Position numbers and translations under genes: made by a program
Shown: positions 41,870-52,254 of the stretch, in pieces
Numbering within the stretch: position 1 is the first letter of the stretch
How the letters are laid out: every line of letters starts with the position of its first letter
Notes under the pieces: model-generated
The model's input: the letters and a program-made list of their open reading frames with translations, nothing else
Databases searched by the model: none
Told to the model about the DNA's origin: nothing
NCBI RefSeq assembly: GCF_003006155.1
Contig: NZ_CP023559.1
Coordinates: forward strand, 1,302,001-1,366,000
DNA length: 64,000 nt
Source: Salinicola tamaricis
GTDB taxonomy: Bacteria > Pseudomonadota > Gammaproteobacteria > Pseudomonadales > Halomonadaceae
Reading direction: 5' to 3'

Positions 41870-42276
41870 CTTTCGCGCTAGCGCCTGAAAATCCTGGATT
41901 CAACGCTCGCCTAGGACGCTTACGATCTTCACCTGCACTCCCAACGTGGCGCAAACTACGAAAACACGGGCAACATTCTGTTTCAAAAGCGTGCGTGGGC
42001 TACCGTAGCGCACCAAAAGGAGGCGTCGCGGAATGGCACTAGCGTTGAATCGAGCCACCGGTGGTGGCGACGATGCCACCAATGGATAAGGAAAAAACGA
42101 TCAACTCGAGGGGAGCAGACAACCACAGGCCATTGTGTCGACGGCCGGCTTCGTCCCCGCCAGACGTGGACGGGAAAAAACGAAGCGCGCAGGAGACACG
42201 GCGCGCGGGAAAAGACGCACGCCGGGCCGGGGAAGACAACGGCGAGAGAGGGTGGACGGGTAAGCGAGTCAGTGAC
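41870..42276. other. Intergenic region upstream of aapJ operon 1
   Basis: About 400 bases hold no recognisable gene. The part nearest aapJ is AT-richer than its surroundings. GCACCA at 42010-42015, followed by AAA and GG, could be half an NtrC dyad. A GAGTCA-G-TGACTC palindrome at 42266-42278 overlaps the stop of the VanZ-like gene. Nothing else stands out. Confidence 0.4.
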
Positions 42277-42651
42277 TCAAGGCCGAAAGCGCCGCCGGCC
42301 TAGCCAGGCCGCACCCAGGCCCACTGCCAGCGCGCCCAGCGTATTGGCCAGGATATCGGCCCAGTCACCGCCGGCGCGGCCGGGCACCCCTAGCTGTAGA
42401 TACTCGATGAGAATACCGAAGGCCAGCGCCGCCAGCGCCGACCACCACCAGCGCCGGCTGGCCAGGCCCAGCCACAGGGTCAAGCCGGCATAGCCGAGCA
42501 GGTGATTGAACTTGTCCCACGGCAGGTGCGAGGGCATCTCGGCCGCCGGCGTCAGACTGCCCCAGGCCACCGCGCCGGCCCAGATCAGCGCGGCAAGTGC
42601 CGCCATAGCCCGCCACGTCGCGAGCCGACGCCCGCTCGCTGGCCGACTCAT
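42277..42651 (-). CDS. VanZ-like family membrane protein
   Basis: This 124-residue protein has four hydrophobic helices. It carries the VanZ-family pattern: WAGAVAWGSLTP, PWDKFNHLLGYAGLTLWLGL with the conserved KFNH, GILIEYLQLGVPGR and DWADILANTLGALAVG. In glycopeptide-resistant Gram-positives VanZ lowers teicoplanin binding; in this setting the function is unknown. Its ATG overlaps the stop of the DCC gene (ATGA), so it is translationally coupled and belongs to the hemE operon. Confidence 0.85.
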   Translation of the reverse strand: MSRPASGRRLATWRAMAALAALIWAGAVAWGSLTPAAEMPSHLPWDKFNHLLGYAGLTLWLGLASRRWWWSALAALAFGILIEYLQLGVPGRAGGDWADILANTLGALAVGLGAAWLGRRRFRP

Positions 42652-43145
42652 CGCGCCCCCTCGGCCAGCGTCGTTGGCAACCCCAGGCGTGTGCAGAGGC
42701 CGACATCGAGGCGTTCGCGCCAGCGCGGGTCGTCCTCCAGCCGCGCGTCGTTATCCGGTGCCAGACGCCGACGATAGCGCCCGATCCCGCGGTAGACGGC
42801 GTTGCGCAGCGGCGCCGGCACCCAGCGCAGCCACGCAAGCAATCGCCAGCCCGCTCGCAGCCGACGTCCCAGCCGCCACAGCGCCTCGCTCTCCTCGTAA
42901 AGCGCACCGCCGGTGACATACCGGATCGTGTCGCAGCGTTCGAGATCACGCCCGAAGTGGTGCCCCACGCGCCGCCCCAGCGCGCTATCTAGCCCGCTCA
43001 GCGCCAGCGTCGCGCCCGCGTCACGCTCATGCGCCAGCAGCCAGCGAACCGCACGCCGGCAGAACGGGCACTCGGCATCGAACAGCAGCAGGCCGTCGAT
43101 GCCGCTGGCGCCTGCTTCAGCGGTGATAGGCCGGGCTCGCGGCAT
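42648..43145 (-). CDS. DCC/DUF393 family thiol-disulfide oxidoreductase-like protein
   Basis: This 165-residue soluble protein starts [12 protein letters not shown] and has [22 protein letters not shown], the DxxCxxC signature that gives the DCC family its name, then [21 protein letters not shown] thioredoxin-like redox role is inferred from the family. The start at 43145 lies 28 bases inside the 3' end of hemE, so the two genes overlap and are coupled. The partner electron donor is not known. Confidence 0.85.
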   Translation of the reverse strand: MPRARPITAEAGASGIDGLLLFDAECPFCRRAVRWLLAHERDAGATLALSGLDSALGRRVGHHFGRDLERCDTIRYVTGGALYEESEALWRLGRRLRAGWRLLAWLRWVPAPLRNAVYRGIGRYRRRLAPDNDARLEDDPRWRERLDVGLCTRLGLPTTLAEGAR

Positions 43146-44178
43146 GTAGCGCGTCAAAGAAGGCCGTGACGTGATCAGGGTTGGTGAACTGGCTGATGCC
43201 GTGCCCCAGGTTGAAGACGTGGCCTGGACCATGACCGTAGCTGGCCAGCACCCGCTCGACCTCAGCGCCGATCCGCTCGGGCGGCGCGAACAAGACATTG
43301 GGGTCGAGATTGCCCTGCAGCGCCACGCGCTCACCGACCCGACGCCGCGCGTCACCCAGCTCGGTGGTCCAGTCGAGACCGACGGCATCGCAGCCGCTGT
43401 CGGCGATCGACTCCAGCCACTGCCCGCCGTTCTTGGTGAACAGGATCACCGGCACCCGGCGGCCATCGTGCTCGCGGATCAGCCCACCCACGATGCGCCG
43501 CATGTAGGCCAGCGAGAACGCCTCGTAGGCCGGGGTCGACAGCGCCCCGCCCCAGGTGTCGAAGATCTGCACCACATGGGCGCCGGCACGGATCTGGGCG
43601 TTGAGATAGTCGGTCACCGCGGTGGCGAGCAGGCCGAGCAGGGTGTGCAGCGTCTGCGGGTCGCCGTAGAGCATCGCCTTGATATGGCGGAAATCCTTGC
43701 TCGACCCGCCCTCGACCATGTAGGTCGCCAGGGTCCAGGGGCTGCCGGAGAAACCGATCAGCGGCACCCGGCCGTCGAGCTCGCGGCGGATGGTGCGTAC
43801 CGCATTCATCACGTAGTCGAGATCGTGCTCGGCATCCGGCGCGCTCAGCGCGGCGACCTCGGCGGCGGTACGCACCGGATGGCGGAACTTGGGCCCCTCG
43901 CCGGTCTCGAAATAGAGTCCCAACCCCATGGCGTCGGGGATGGTGAGAATATCGGAGAACAGGATCGCGGCATCGAGCGGGTAGCGCGCCAGCGGCTGCA
44001 GCGTCACTTCGCAAGCCAGATCGGCGTTGCGGCACAGATCCATGAAGCTGCCGGCATCGGCGCGGGTAGCGCGGTACTCCGGCAGATAGCGGCCGGCCTG
44101 ACGCATCATCCAGACCGGCGTGCGGTCCACCGGTTGACGAGCCAGGGCCCGCAGCAGGCGATCGTTTTGCAGTGTCAT
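43117..44178 (-). CDS. hemE: Uroporphyrinogen decarboxylase
   Basis: HemE removes four carboxyl groups from uroporphyrinogen III to make coproporphyrinogen III for haem. The 353-residue protein starts [36 protein letters not shown] (substrate arginines). It then has [16 protein letters not shown] with the catalytic aspartate, [51 protein letters not shown] and [16 protein letters not shown]. The start at 44178 is conserved; the open frame to 44253 is not. It heads the hemE-DCC-VanZ operon and is divergent from ribA. Confidence 0.97.
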   Translation of the reverse strand: MTLQNDRLLRALARQPVDRTPVWMMRQAGRYLPEYRATRADAGSFMDLCRNADLACEVTLQPLARYPLDAAILFSDILTIPDAMGLGLYFETGEGPKFRHPVRTAAEVAALSAPDAEHDLDYVMNAVRTIRRELDGRVPLIGFSGSPWTLATYMVEGGSSKDFRHIKAMLYGDPQTLHTLLGLLATAVTDYLNAQIRAGAHVVQIFDTWGGALSTPAYEAFSLAYMRRIVGGLIREHDGRRVPVILFTKNGGQWLESIADSGCDAVGLDWTTELGDARRRVGERVALQGNLDPNVLFAPPERIGAEVERVLASYGHGPGHVFNLGHGISQFTNPDHVTAFFDALHAASPAYHR

Positions 44179-44235
44179 AGCGCTCTTCGCACGGGAGATT
44201 TGTCTGCAGTGTAACGGATAGACGCGCAAGCCTGA

Positions 44236-44241
44236 TATAAT
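44236..44241 (+). promoter_or_regulatory. Extended -10 box of ribA
   Basis: TATAAT at 44236-44241 is preceded by TGA, forming an extended -10. No good -35 is present. Transcription would start near 44249, which excludes the upstream ATG at 44240 as the ribA start. Confidence 0.65.
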
Positions 44242-44305
44242 GCTGCCCCTCAACGTCAGGGGTGAGCCCGCGCCTTACCCGCAGGGCCCGTTTCGCGAGG
44301 TCAAC

Positions 44306-44938
44306 GTGTCGATCCGTTTCATCGCCGCATCGCAGCTGCCCACACCCTGGGCGACCTTCACGCTGCACGGCTTTCAGGAAGAGTCCACCGGCAAGGAGCA
44401 CGTCGTGCTCACCCTTGGCGACGTCACCACGTCGGAGCCGGTGCTGGCTCGCGTCCACTCCGAGTGTCTGACCGGCGATGCCCTGTTCTCGATGCGCTGC
44501 GACTGCGGCTACCAGCTGCAGGAAGCGCTCAAGCGGATTGCCGACGAGGGGCGCGGTGCGCTGCTCTACCTGCGCCAGGAGGGGCGCGGCATCGGCCTGC
44601 TCAACAAGATCCGCGCCTATGCCCTGCAGGACACCGGCGCCGACACCGTGGAGGCCAACGAGCGCCTCGGCTTCGGCGCCGACCAGCGCCGCTACGATAT
44701 TTGCGTGCCCATGCTCGACCACCTCGGCATCTCCGCGCTGCGTCTGATGACCAACAATCCGCGCAAGGTCGAGGCGCTCAGCCGCGATGGCGTGCGTATT
44801 CACGAGCGTCTCGCGATCACCACCGGGCGCAACCCTTCAACGAGCACTACCTACCACCAAGGTCGGCAAGCTCGGCCACATGATGGCACTCGACGACTTC
44901 ACCCCGCCAGCGACGTCGACATCGAGCGCGACGCCTGA
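44306..44938 (+). CDS. ribA: GTP cyclohydrolase II, frameshifted near the 3' end
   Basis: RibA opens GTP to the first riboflavin intermediate with Zn2+. The protein from GTG 44306 reads [23 protein letters not shown], then [24 protein letters not shown] (zinc cysteines), [36 protein letters not shown] and [12 protein letters not shown]. Two breaks occur near 44838 and 44912. Between them the right frame gives RNPFNEHYL and [14 protein letters not shown]. The corrected protein has about 210 residues. The ATG at 44240 lies inside the promoter, so the GTG is preferred. No FMN riboswitch pattern was seen. Confidence 0.93.
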   Translation: MSIRFIAASQLPTPWATFTLHGFQEESTGKEHVVLTLGDVTTSEPVLARVHSECLTGDALFSMRCDCGYQLQEALKRIADEGRGALLYLRQEGRGIGLLNKIRAYALQDTGADTVEANERLGFGADQRRYDICVPMLDHLGISALRLMTNNPRKVEALSRDGVRIHERLAITTGRNPSTSTTYHQGRQARPHDGTRRLHPASDVDIERDA

Positions 44939-45077
44939 ACCGGCGTCGCCGGGCCTTTCGGCGGCGTCGTCGTTGCGTCATCATGATCCGGGAGACTGAA
45001 CGTCGTCCCGGCGTTCGGGTCCAACCCACGTCTCTGCTCACATTCCTGCCACGCATCCCGCAGGAGGCTCAGCCGTC

Positions 45078-45812
45078 ATGCCCGATTCCGCTTCACGCCA
45101 TCTCTCGTCTTCTCGATACCCGACCTCGCATCCTGAGCACGCCTCTCCGTCCCAGGCCGCTGAGGAGGAGGAAGAGTACACTCGGCTGGAGGAGTGGCTG
45201 CACAGCATCAGCCACGGGATCGGCGCCGCACTGAGTCTCGCCGGCATGGTCGTACTGATCGTACTGGCCAGCATCGCCGCCGACGTCGACCCGTGGAAGA
45301 TCGTCAGCGTCTCGCTCTACGGCAGCTGCCTGGCGCTCTACACCGCTTCGACGCTCTACCACGGCTTTCGCAGCCAGCGCCTGAAGCGCGCCTTCCAGGC
45401 CTTCGATCACTGCGCCATCTATCTGCTCATCGCCGGCACCTATACCCCCTTTCTGCTGGTCAACCTGCGCGGGCCGATGGGCTGGGCGCTGTTCGGCGTG
45501 ATCTGGGGGCTGGCTCTGGGCGGGATCGCCCTGCGGCTTATCTGGCCCCAGCGCTTCAACCTGCTGCGGGTATTCATCTACCTGATCATGGGCTGGCTGA
45601 TCGTGATCGCCTCGGACAGCCTGACCACGCAGCTATCCCCCACCGGCCTCGCCCTGCTGGTCGCCGGCGGCATCACCTATACGGTCGGCGTGCTGTTCTA
45701 CGCCGTGCGCGCGATCCCCTTCCACCACGCCATCTGGCACCTGTTCGTGATCGGCGGCAGCGTCTGCCACTTCCTCGCCATCTATACCGCAGTGCTGCCG
45801 TTCGAGACGTGA
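45078..45812 (+). CDS. Hemolysin III / PAQR family protein (YqfA-like)
   Basis: This 244-residue inner-membrane protein has seven hydrophobic helices after a glutamate-rich N-terminus ([15 protein letters not shown]). Family residues are [43 protein letters not shown] and [21 protein letters not shown], which provide the metal-type histidines of the PAQR group. Despite the name, most bacterial members are not known toxins; roles in membrane homeostasis are suspected. Its 3' end overlaps the convergent soxR gene by 31 bases. Confidence 0.9.
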   Translation: MPDSASRHLSSSRYPTSHPEHASPSQAAEEEEEYTRLEEWLHSISHGIGAALSLAGMVVLIVLASIAADVDPWKIVSVSLYGSCLALYTASTLYHGFRSQRLKRAFQAFDHCAIYLLIAGTYTPFLLVNLRGPMGWALFGVIWGLALGGIALRLIWPQRFNLLRVFIYLIMGWLIVIASDSLTTQLSPTGLALLVAGGITYTVGVLFYAVRAIPFHHAIWHLFVIGGSVCHFLAIYTAVLPFET

Positions 45813-46285
45813 TCCGATCCCAACCGCTGCGCGCCTTCGCCCTCGCCGCCGAGCACGTCGCCGGGGTTGCGTAGCGGGCACTGCGACAACGACAGACAAC
45901 CGCAGCCGATACAGCCATCGAGCTGATCGCGCAGCAGGGTGAGCTGAGTGATGCGCTCGTCCAGGGCCGCCCGCCAGCGCTCCGAGAGCCGCCGCCAGTC
46001 TGCCGCCGTGGGGGTGCGCGAGTCAGGCAGCGTGGCCAGCGCCTGCTGGATCTCCGCCAGCGGCACGCCGGTGCGCTGGGCGATCTTGATCACCGCGACC
46101 CGGCGCAGCACGTCGCGGGTGTAGCGGCGCTGATTGCCCGCATTGCGCCAGCTATGGATCAAGCCCTTGGTCTCGTAGAAGTGCAGCGTCGAGACCGCCA
46201 CGCCGCAGCGCTGGGCAACATCGCCCACGCTGAGCGCCTGCTTGGTCGCGGCGAGCCGGCGGGGTCGGGTGTTGGAACTCTCCAT
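45782..46285 (-). CDS. soxR: Redox-sensitive MerR-type activator SoxR
   Basis: SoxR is a [2Fe-2S] transcription activator switched on by redox-cycling compounds. The 167-residue protein has the MerR helix-turn-helix [26 protein letters not shown] and the dimer helix. The cluster motif is [19 protein letters not shown] (cysteines spaced C-x2-C-x-C-x5-C). The C-terminal tail is longer than in E. coli. A SoxR box lies 10-27 bases upstream of its start, in the shared region with the divergent ABC exporter. No soxS is nearby, as in non-enteric bacteria where SoxR controls its targets directly. Confidence 0.94.
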   Translation of the reverse strand: MESSNTRPRRLAATKQALSVGDVAQRCGVAVSTLHFYETKGLIHSWRNAGNQRRYTRDVLRRVAVIKIAQRTGVPLAEIQQALATLPDSRTPTAADWRRLSERWRAALDERITQLTLLRDQLDGCIGCGCLSLSQCPLRNPGDVLGGEGEGAQRLGSDHVSNGSTAV

Positions 46286-46294
46286 TGGGCTTTA

Positions 46295-46312
46295 CCTCAA
46301 CCATACTCGAGG
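46295..46312. promoter_or_regulatory. SoxR box
   Basis: CCTCAACCATACTCGAGG matches the E. coli SoxR operator CCTCAAGTTAACTTGAGG at 13 of 18 positions, with both outer arms kept. On the plus strand TTTACC (46291) and TACGCT (46316) flank it with a 19-base spacer, the overlong spacing typical of MerR-family promoters. Confidence 0.7.
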
Positions 46313-46463
46313 TCTTACGCTGGCGGAAAACGTCCGCTGCGGCAAGCGCCATCGACAAGCTCGCGCCGCGTTCAGCATACAATGAGCGCAGGTCGGTATC
46401 GGCCAACGCACGTGTTGCCGAAACGACCACGCCACGCTACTCCACCGCCACTACAGGTTTGCC

Positions 46464-48311
46464 ATGTTCCAATGGTTCGAAAGACGTCTCGACCCCTTCC
46501 CGTCGGCGGAGCCGCAGCGCCCGCCCGATACCCTGATCGCCTTCTGTCTGCACTATACCCGTGGGGCCTGGCCCTACCTGCTGGCGGCGACCACGCTGAT
46601 GGCGCTGATCGCCGGCGTCGAGGTATGGATGTTCGGCTTCCTCGGCAATATCGTCGACTGGCTTGCCGATCAGAATCGCGCCACCTTCCTCGCTGACCAG
46701 GGCTGGAAGCTCGCCGGGATGGCGCTGGTAGTGCTGGTGGCGCTGCCGGGGATGGTGTGGCTGCACTCGCTGTTCCAGCAGCAGACGATGATGGGCAACT
46801 ACCCCATGCGCATCCGCTGGCAGGCACACCGCTATCTGCTGCGCCAGTCGATGGGCTTCTATCAGGACGAGTTCGCCGGACGCATCGCGACCAAGGTGAT
46901 GCAGACCTCGCTGGCGGTGCGCGAGTGCGTGATCAAGCTGTTCGACGTGCTCAACTACGTGATCGTCTACTTCCTGGGCACGCTGCTGCTGGTGGGCAAC
47001 GCCGACTGGCGCCTGGCGGTGCCACTGGTGGTGTGGCTGGGTGGCTATCTGGTGCTGCTGAAGGTGTTCGTGCCGATCATGGGCCGGGTATCGAAATCCC
47101 AGGCCGACGCCCGCTCGCGCATGACCGGACGCATCGTCGACAGCTACAGCAATATCCAGACGGTCAAGCTGTTCTCCCACGCCAGCCGCGAGGCGGCCTT
47201 CGCCCGCGAGGGCATGGCAGGCTTCCTGGTCACGGTCTACCGCCAGATGCGGCTGGTCACCGGCCTCTACGGGCTGCTCTACCTGCTCAACGCGCTACTG
47301 CTGTTCAGCATCGGCTGGCTTGCACTGGCGCTGTGGCTCGACGAGGCGGTGAGCGTGGGCGCGGTCGCCGTGGCGCTGGGCCTGGTGATGCGCCTGTGGG
47401 GCATGTCACAGTGGATCATGTGGGAGGTCTCGGCGCTGTTCGAGAATATCGGCACAGTGCAGGACGGCATGGCGACGCTGTCACTGCCGCACCAGATCGA
47501 GGATCGCGACGACGCCACCCCGCTCGAGGTCTCTCACGGCGAGATCGTGTTCGACCATATTCGCTTCCACTACGGCAAGGGCAGCGGCGTGATCGACGAT
47601 CTGGCGCTGACCATCCGCCCGGGGGAGAAGATCGGCCTGATCGGTCCCTCCGGCGCGGGCAAGTCGACCCTGGTCAACCTGCTGCTGCGCTTCTACGAGC
47701 TGGAGGATGGGGCCATCCGCATCGACGGCCAGGACATCGCCGCGGTCACCCAGGAGAGCCTGCGCGCCAAGATCGGCATGGTCACCCAGGACACCTCGCT
47801 GCTGCACCGCTCGGTGCGCGACAACCTGCTCTACGGCCGCCCCGACGCCAGTGACGAGATGGCCTGGCGCGCCGCCCGCGAAGCCCACGTGGCCGAGTTC
47901 ATCGAGGGGCTGCGCGACATCCAGGGTCGCGCCGGCTTCGATGCCCATGTCGGCGAGCGCGGGGTCAAGCTCTCCGGCGGCCAGCGCCAGCGCCTGGCGA
48001 TCGCCCGGGTGATGCTCAAGGACGCCCCGATCCTGATCCTCGACGAGGCGACCTCGGCGCTGGACTCCGACGTCGAGGCCGCCATTCAGGAAAATCTGGA
48101 CCGGCTGATGCAGGGCAAGACGGTGATCGCCATCGCCCACCGCCTCTCCACCATCGCCGCCATGGACCGGCTGGTGGTGATGGAGCAGGGGCACATCGTC
48201 GAACAGGGCACTCACGCCGAGCTGATCCGCGCCAACGGCCTCTACGCGCGGCTGTGGCAGCGCCAGTCCGGCGGCTTCCTGGAGAGCGAGGCCCTCGACG
48301 CCAGCGTGTGA
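46464..48311 (+). CDS. ABC exporter, fused permease and ATPase (MsbA/multidrug type)
   Basis: This 615-residue half transporter has six helices (residues about 38-320, including the EA-type QADARSRMTGRIVDSYSNIQTVKLF) and a C-terminal ATPase. The ATPase has GPSGAGKSTLVNLLLRFYE, MVTQDTSLLHRSVRDNLLYG (Q-loop), VKLSGGQRQRLAIARVML, ILILDEATSALDSD and IAIAHRLSTI. It works as a homodimer exporting lipids or drugs; the substrate is unknown. A SoxR box about 150 bases upstream, shared with soxR, suggests induction by redox-active compounds such as quinones or phenazines. Confidence 0.92.
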   Translation: MFQWFERRLDPFPSAEPQRPPDTLIAFCLHYTRGAWPYLLAATTLMALIAGVEVWMFGFLGNIVDWLADQNRATFLADQGWKLAGMALVVLVALPGMVWLHSLFQQQTMMGNYPMRIRWQAHRYLLRQSMGFYQDEFAGRIATKVMQTSLAVRECVIKLFDVLNYVIVYFLGTLLLVGNADWRLAVPLVVWLGGYLVLLKVFVPIMGRVSKSQADARSRMTGRIVDSYSNIQTVKLFSHASREAAFAREGMAGFLVTVYRQMRLVTGLYGLLYLLNALLLFSIGWLALALWLDEAVSVGAVAVALGLVMRLWGMSQWIMWEVSALFENIGTVQDGMATLSLPHQIEDRDDATPLEVSHGEIVFDHIRFHYGKGSGVIDDLALTIRPGEKIGLIGPSGAGKSTLVNLLLRFYELEDGAIRIDGQDIAAVTQESLRAKIGMVTQDTSLLHRSVRDNLLYGRPDASDEMAWRAAREAHVAEFIEGLRDIQGRAGFDAHVGERGVKLSGGQRQRLAIARVMLKDAPILILDEATSALDSDVEAAIQENLDRLMQGKTVIAIAHRLSTIAAMDRLVVMEQGHIVEQGTHAELIRANGLYARLWQRQSGGFLESEALDASV

Positions 48312-48318
48312 ACGGCGC

Positions 48319-48819
48319 TCAGCGCGGCGGCACACCCTCGACGCCGGCCAGCGCCGAATCGCTGGTCCCGGCGTCGGGGATCACGCTGAAGGTGCCGTCG
48401 GTCTCCAGCACCACGGCGTGAACGCTCTCGACGTCGGCGATGCCGCGCTCGCGCAGCGCGGCCAGGATCTCCACCGCCACCACCCGCTCGCGGGCCATCG
48501 CCGCGTGGCGCAGGGTGCCGTCGTAGAGCAGCAGGGTCGGGCGCGACTTGACCAGGTCCTCGACCCGCTTCGAGCGCACCGAGGTGAAGGTGATCACGAA
48601 CTGCAGCGCGACGATCAGCACGAACGCCACCACGCTCTGCGCCAGCGACACCGTCGGCGTGATCAGCGCCGTGGAGAGTGTCGAGCCCAGGGCGATGGTG
48701 ATCACGAAGTCGAAGGCGTTCCACTTCGACAGCGTGCGCTTGCCGGAGAGCCGGATGATCACGACCAGCGCGACAAAGCTCAGAAAGCCGACGATGAGGG
48801 TATGGGCAATGGGGGACAA
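48319..48819 (-). CDS. DUF421 family membrane protein (YetF-like)
   Basis: This 166-residue protein has three N-terminal helices (SFVALVVIIRLSGKRTLSKWNAFDFVITIALGSTLSTALIT is the family core) followed by a soluble alpha/beta domain (SRPTLLLYDGTLRHAAMARERV and VHAVVLETDGTFSVIP). The Bacillus relatives YetF/YdfS/YkjA share both parts. The role is unknown. It is convergent with the ABC exporter, only a few bases away, and shows no operon partner. Confidence 0.88.
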   Translation of the reverse strand: MSPIAHTLIVGFLSFVALVVIIRLSGKRTLSKWNAFDFVITIALGSTLSTALITPTVSLAQSVVAFVLIVALQFVITFTSVRSKRVEDLVKSRPTLLLYDGTLRHAAMARERVVAVEILAALRERGIADVESVHAVVLETDGTFSVIPDAGTSDSALAGVEGVPPR

Positions 48820-48936
48820 GAGCAGGCTCCGCTGAAGACAAGAACTCTCAGGCTAGGCACGAGGATTCGTGTCTTCCATTCCCGAATCCATATAACAGTC
48901 GACTATCGATCTGATGCACCGCTGAAATCGCGCTAT

Positions 48937-49836
48937 TCATCGCGTTACGGAAGGAACACTGGTCATCATCAAACTTTGCCAGAAGACGTCAGCTTTCGCA
49001 TTTCTGCTACCTAGCCAGCGAACCAGAATGATCTCGAGATGTTCCGATGACATCTGAGGGTATAGTCTGACCAGGGTGCCGTCGGCGATCGACGCCGCAA
49101 CCATGCTATGCGGCATGCAAGCAATGCCGTGCCCCATCGAAACCATAGGCTTGAGCGCCTCGGAGACGGTCGCCTCGAAGACCCGCTTCAGCCGGTGCGG
49201 CTGCGGGTGACGACTGACTTGATCGCGCGACAGGGCGTGCAACTGCGCGCTACGAGAGTAGGTCAGCCAGGGAATGGCGCTGTCCCCCGTCAGGCAAGCA
49301 GCGGCCAGTGAGGGCGTTCCGACCCAATATAGTTCGTCGTGCCCAAGCGACAGCACTTCGAAATCCTCGCGCTGGAAATAGCGTTCGGACTCCTCGTCGC
49401 GATAGAACAGAATGAAATCGCAGCGCCCCGACATCAGCGCCATGTAATAGTTTTCGGTGGTCTTGTGGCCGGTATCGATCCGCGTATACAGCGGGTTACT
49501 GGCGCTGGTGTAGCGGGAAATCCATTGCGGAAAGAAATTGCAGGCCAGCGTGTGCAAAGAGGCAAACGTCAACGGTCGATCTATGACCTTGACACTCTGC
49601 TCGCACTCCTTGGCCAGACGAACCAGTTCCAGGGCCGTGGGCAGCAGCGCATCGCCGGCGGCGGTCAGCCTCACCGGCGTGGACTGCCGATCGACCAGCG
49701 TCACGCCCAACTGCTTCTCGAGCAGCCGAATACGCCGACTCAGCGCGGACTGGGAGCAGTTCCGCAATTCCGCGGCGGCGGTGAACTTGCCAGTATCGGC
49801 GAGCGCCAGAAAATCGGCGTACCAGGCGACTTCCAT
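48937..49836 (-). CDS. LysR family regulator, probable regulator of Aap operon 2
   Basis: This 299-residue LysR regulator has FLALADTGKFTAAAELRNCSQSALSRRIRLLEKQLGVTLVDRQ as its winged helix. An effector domain follows with LTFASLHTLACNFFPQW, IDTGHKTTENYYMALMSGRCDF and SMGHGIACMPHSMVAASIADGTLVRLYP. It is intact. It is transcribed away from aapJ operon 2 with 168 bases between starts. In that gap CTTCCCGG (49871) and CCGGGAAG (49923) form a spaced inverted repeat that could be its site. Amino acids or their breakdown products are plausible effectors, by context only. Confidence 0.88.
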   Translation of the reverse strand: MEVAWYADFLALADTGKFTAAAELRNCSQSALSRRIRLLEKQLGVTLVDRQSTPVRLTAAGDALLPTALELVRLAKECEQSVKVIDRPLTFASLHTLACNFFPQWISRYTSASNPLYTRIDTGHKTTENYYMALMSGRCDFILFYRDEESERYFQREDFEVLSLGHDELYWVGTPSLAAACLTGDSAIPWLTYSRSAQLHALSRDQVSRHPQPHRLKRVFEATVSEALKPMVSMGHGIACMPHSMVAASIADGTLVRLYPQMSSEHLEIILVRWLGSRNAKADVFWQSLMMTSVPSVTR

Positions 49837-50004
49837 ATTAGGTTATTCAAATGTTCGATGGTGGATGCAACTTCCCGGATCAATCGCTGCTGTTCTCTCC
49901 TATCGATTCTACGTAACTTGACCCGGGAAGATAGCGCAAAAAACCGAAATCGCTCCAACGCCAAAAGCGCTTTCCCGGACACATTACAATCGAAAGGTTC
50001 GATC

Positions 50005-51045
<1,041 letters not shown>

Positions 51046-51055
51046 CCCCGACCGT

Positions 51056-51074
51056 GCCGCCCGCAGCGGGCGGC
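51056..51074 (+). promoter_or_regulatory. Intercistronic hairpin between aapJ and aapQ, operon 2
   Basis: An 8-bp stem, GCCGCCCG/CGGGCGGC with a CAG loop, lies 10 bases after the aapJ stop. A short T-run (51080-51084) lies five bases beyond it, so it looks like a leaky terminator that would keep receptor mRNA above permease mRNA. Confidence 0.65.
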
Positions 51075-51087
51075 TTGGGATTTTTCC

Positions 51088-52245
51088 ATGTTCGTGACTC
51101 GACGTCTGCAAAACGCTCGCGTGCTCAGCGCCGTGCAGCAGGGGGCCGTGCTGCTACTGGTGGCGGCGGTCTTCTACTGGCTGATCCACGAGGCGAGCGT
51201 CAATCTCGATGCCAAGGGCATCGCTTCCGGGTTCGGTTTTCTCACCGATCGCGCCGGCTACGACATCACCTTCCATCTGATCGACTACACGCCCAACGAC
51301 ACCTATTTCCGCGCCTACCTGGTGGGATTGCTCAATACCTTGCTGGTGTCGCTCATGAGCATCGCGCTGGCCACGTTGCTGGGTGTGCTGCTCGGCGTCT
51401 GCCGGGTCTCGGGCAACTGGCTGATCAGCCGCCTGAGCTATCTGCTGGTCGAGTTCCTGCGCAACGTCCCGCTGGTGGTCCATCTGATCTGGTGGTACAG
51501 CTTGGTGCTCGCCCTGCCCAGCGTGCGCCAGGCGATCGAGCTCTTCGACGTCGCCTTCCTCAGCAATCGCGGGCTGACCATCCCCTGGGCCAGCGACGGT
51601 TCGCTGGTCGGCTGGGGTCTGCTGTGGCTCTGCCTAGGGGGTCTGCTGGGTAGCCTGGCCATGGGGCGCTATCTCGCCCGTCAGCCCTGGAAGGGGCTGG
51701 GGCCGTCGCGCTGGCCGGCGATCCTCGGCGGCGCCATCGCCCTGCCGTTGCTGTGCTACCTGATCAGCGACGCCCACTGGGAGTGGGACGTACCGGTATC
51801 GCACGGCTTCAGTTTCGCCGGCGGCGTGGCGCTGACACCCGAACTGCTGGCGCTGTGGCTGGCGCTGTCGATCTACAGCTCGAGCTATATCGCCGAAATC
51901 GTGCGCGGGGCGATCCAGTCGGTGCCGCGCGGGCAGTACGAAGCCGCGGACGCCCTGGGTTTCCGTCCGCGCAAGGCGATGGCCAAGCTGATCATCCCGC
52001 AGGCGATCTATCCCATGATCCCGCAGATCACCAGCACCTATCTCAACATCATCAAGAACTCCTCGCTCGGCGTCGTGGTGGGTTTCATGGAACTGGTCTC
52101 GTCGACCGGGGGCACCACGCTCAACCAGACCGGGCAAGCGATCGAGTGCATCGCACTGGTGATGGCGACCTACTGCGTCTTCAGTCTGGTGACATCCGCG
52201 CTGATGAATTTCTACAACCACCGTGTCGGCCTGCGCACGCATTGA
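51088..52245 (+). CDS. aapQ: Amino-acid ABC transporter permease AapQ, operon 2
   Basis: This 385-residue AapQ permease subunit has the start helix AVLLLVAAVFYWLIHEASVNLDAKGIASGFGFLTDRAGYDI and VEFLRNVPLVVHLIWWYSLVL. The EAA loop reads IVRGAIQSVPRGQYEAADALGFRPRKAMAKLIIPQAIYPMIPQ. About eight helices are expected. It is complete and lies 42 bases after aapJ, with the leaky hairpin between. aapM follows after 9 bases. Confidence 0.94.
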   Translation: MFVTRRLQNARVLSAVQQGAVLLLVAAVFYWLIHEASVNLDAKGIASGFGFLTDRAGYDITFHLIDYTPNDTYFRAYLVGLLNTLLVSLMSIALATLLGVLLGVCRVSGNWLISRLSYLLVEFLRNVPLVVHLIWWYSLVLALPSVRQAIELFDVAFLSNRGLTIPWASDGSLVGWGLLWLCLGGLLGSLAMGRYLARQPWKGLGPSRWPAILGGAIALPLLCYLISDAHWEWDVPVSHGFSFAGGVALTPELLALWLALSIYSSSYIAEIVRGAIQSVPRGQYEAADALGFRPRKAMAKLIIPQAIYPMIPQITSTYLNIIKNSSLGVVVGFMELVSSTGGTTLNQTGQAIECIALVMATYCVFSLVTSALMNFYNHRVGLRTH

Positions 52246-52254
52246 GGTTTTGAC

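Noticed and set aside
44242..44305. FMN riboswitch before ribA
   Set aside because: The leader is only about 60 bases and lacks the RFN consensus blocks.
49871..49930. Spaced inverted repeat CTTCCCGG/CCGGGAAG as a definite LysR operator
   Set aside because: The arms are 44 bases apart and do not follow the T-N11-A pattern; kept only as a remark under the LysR gene.
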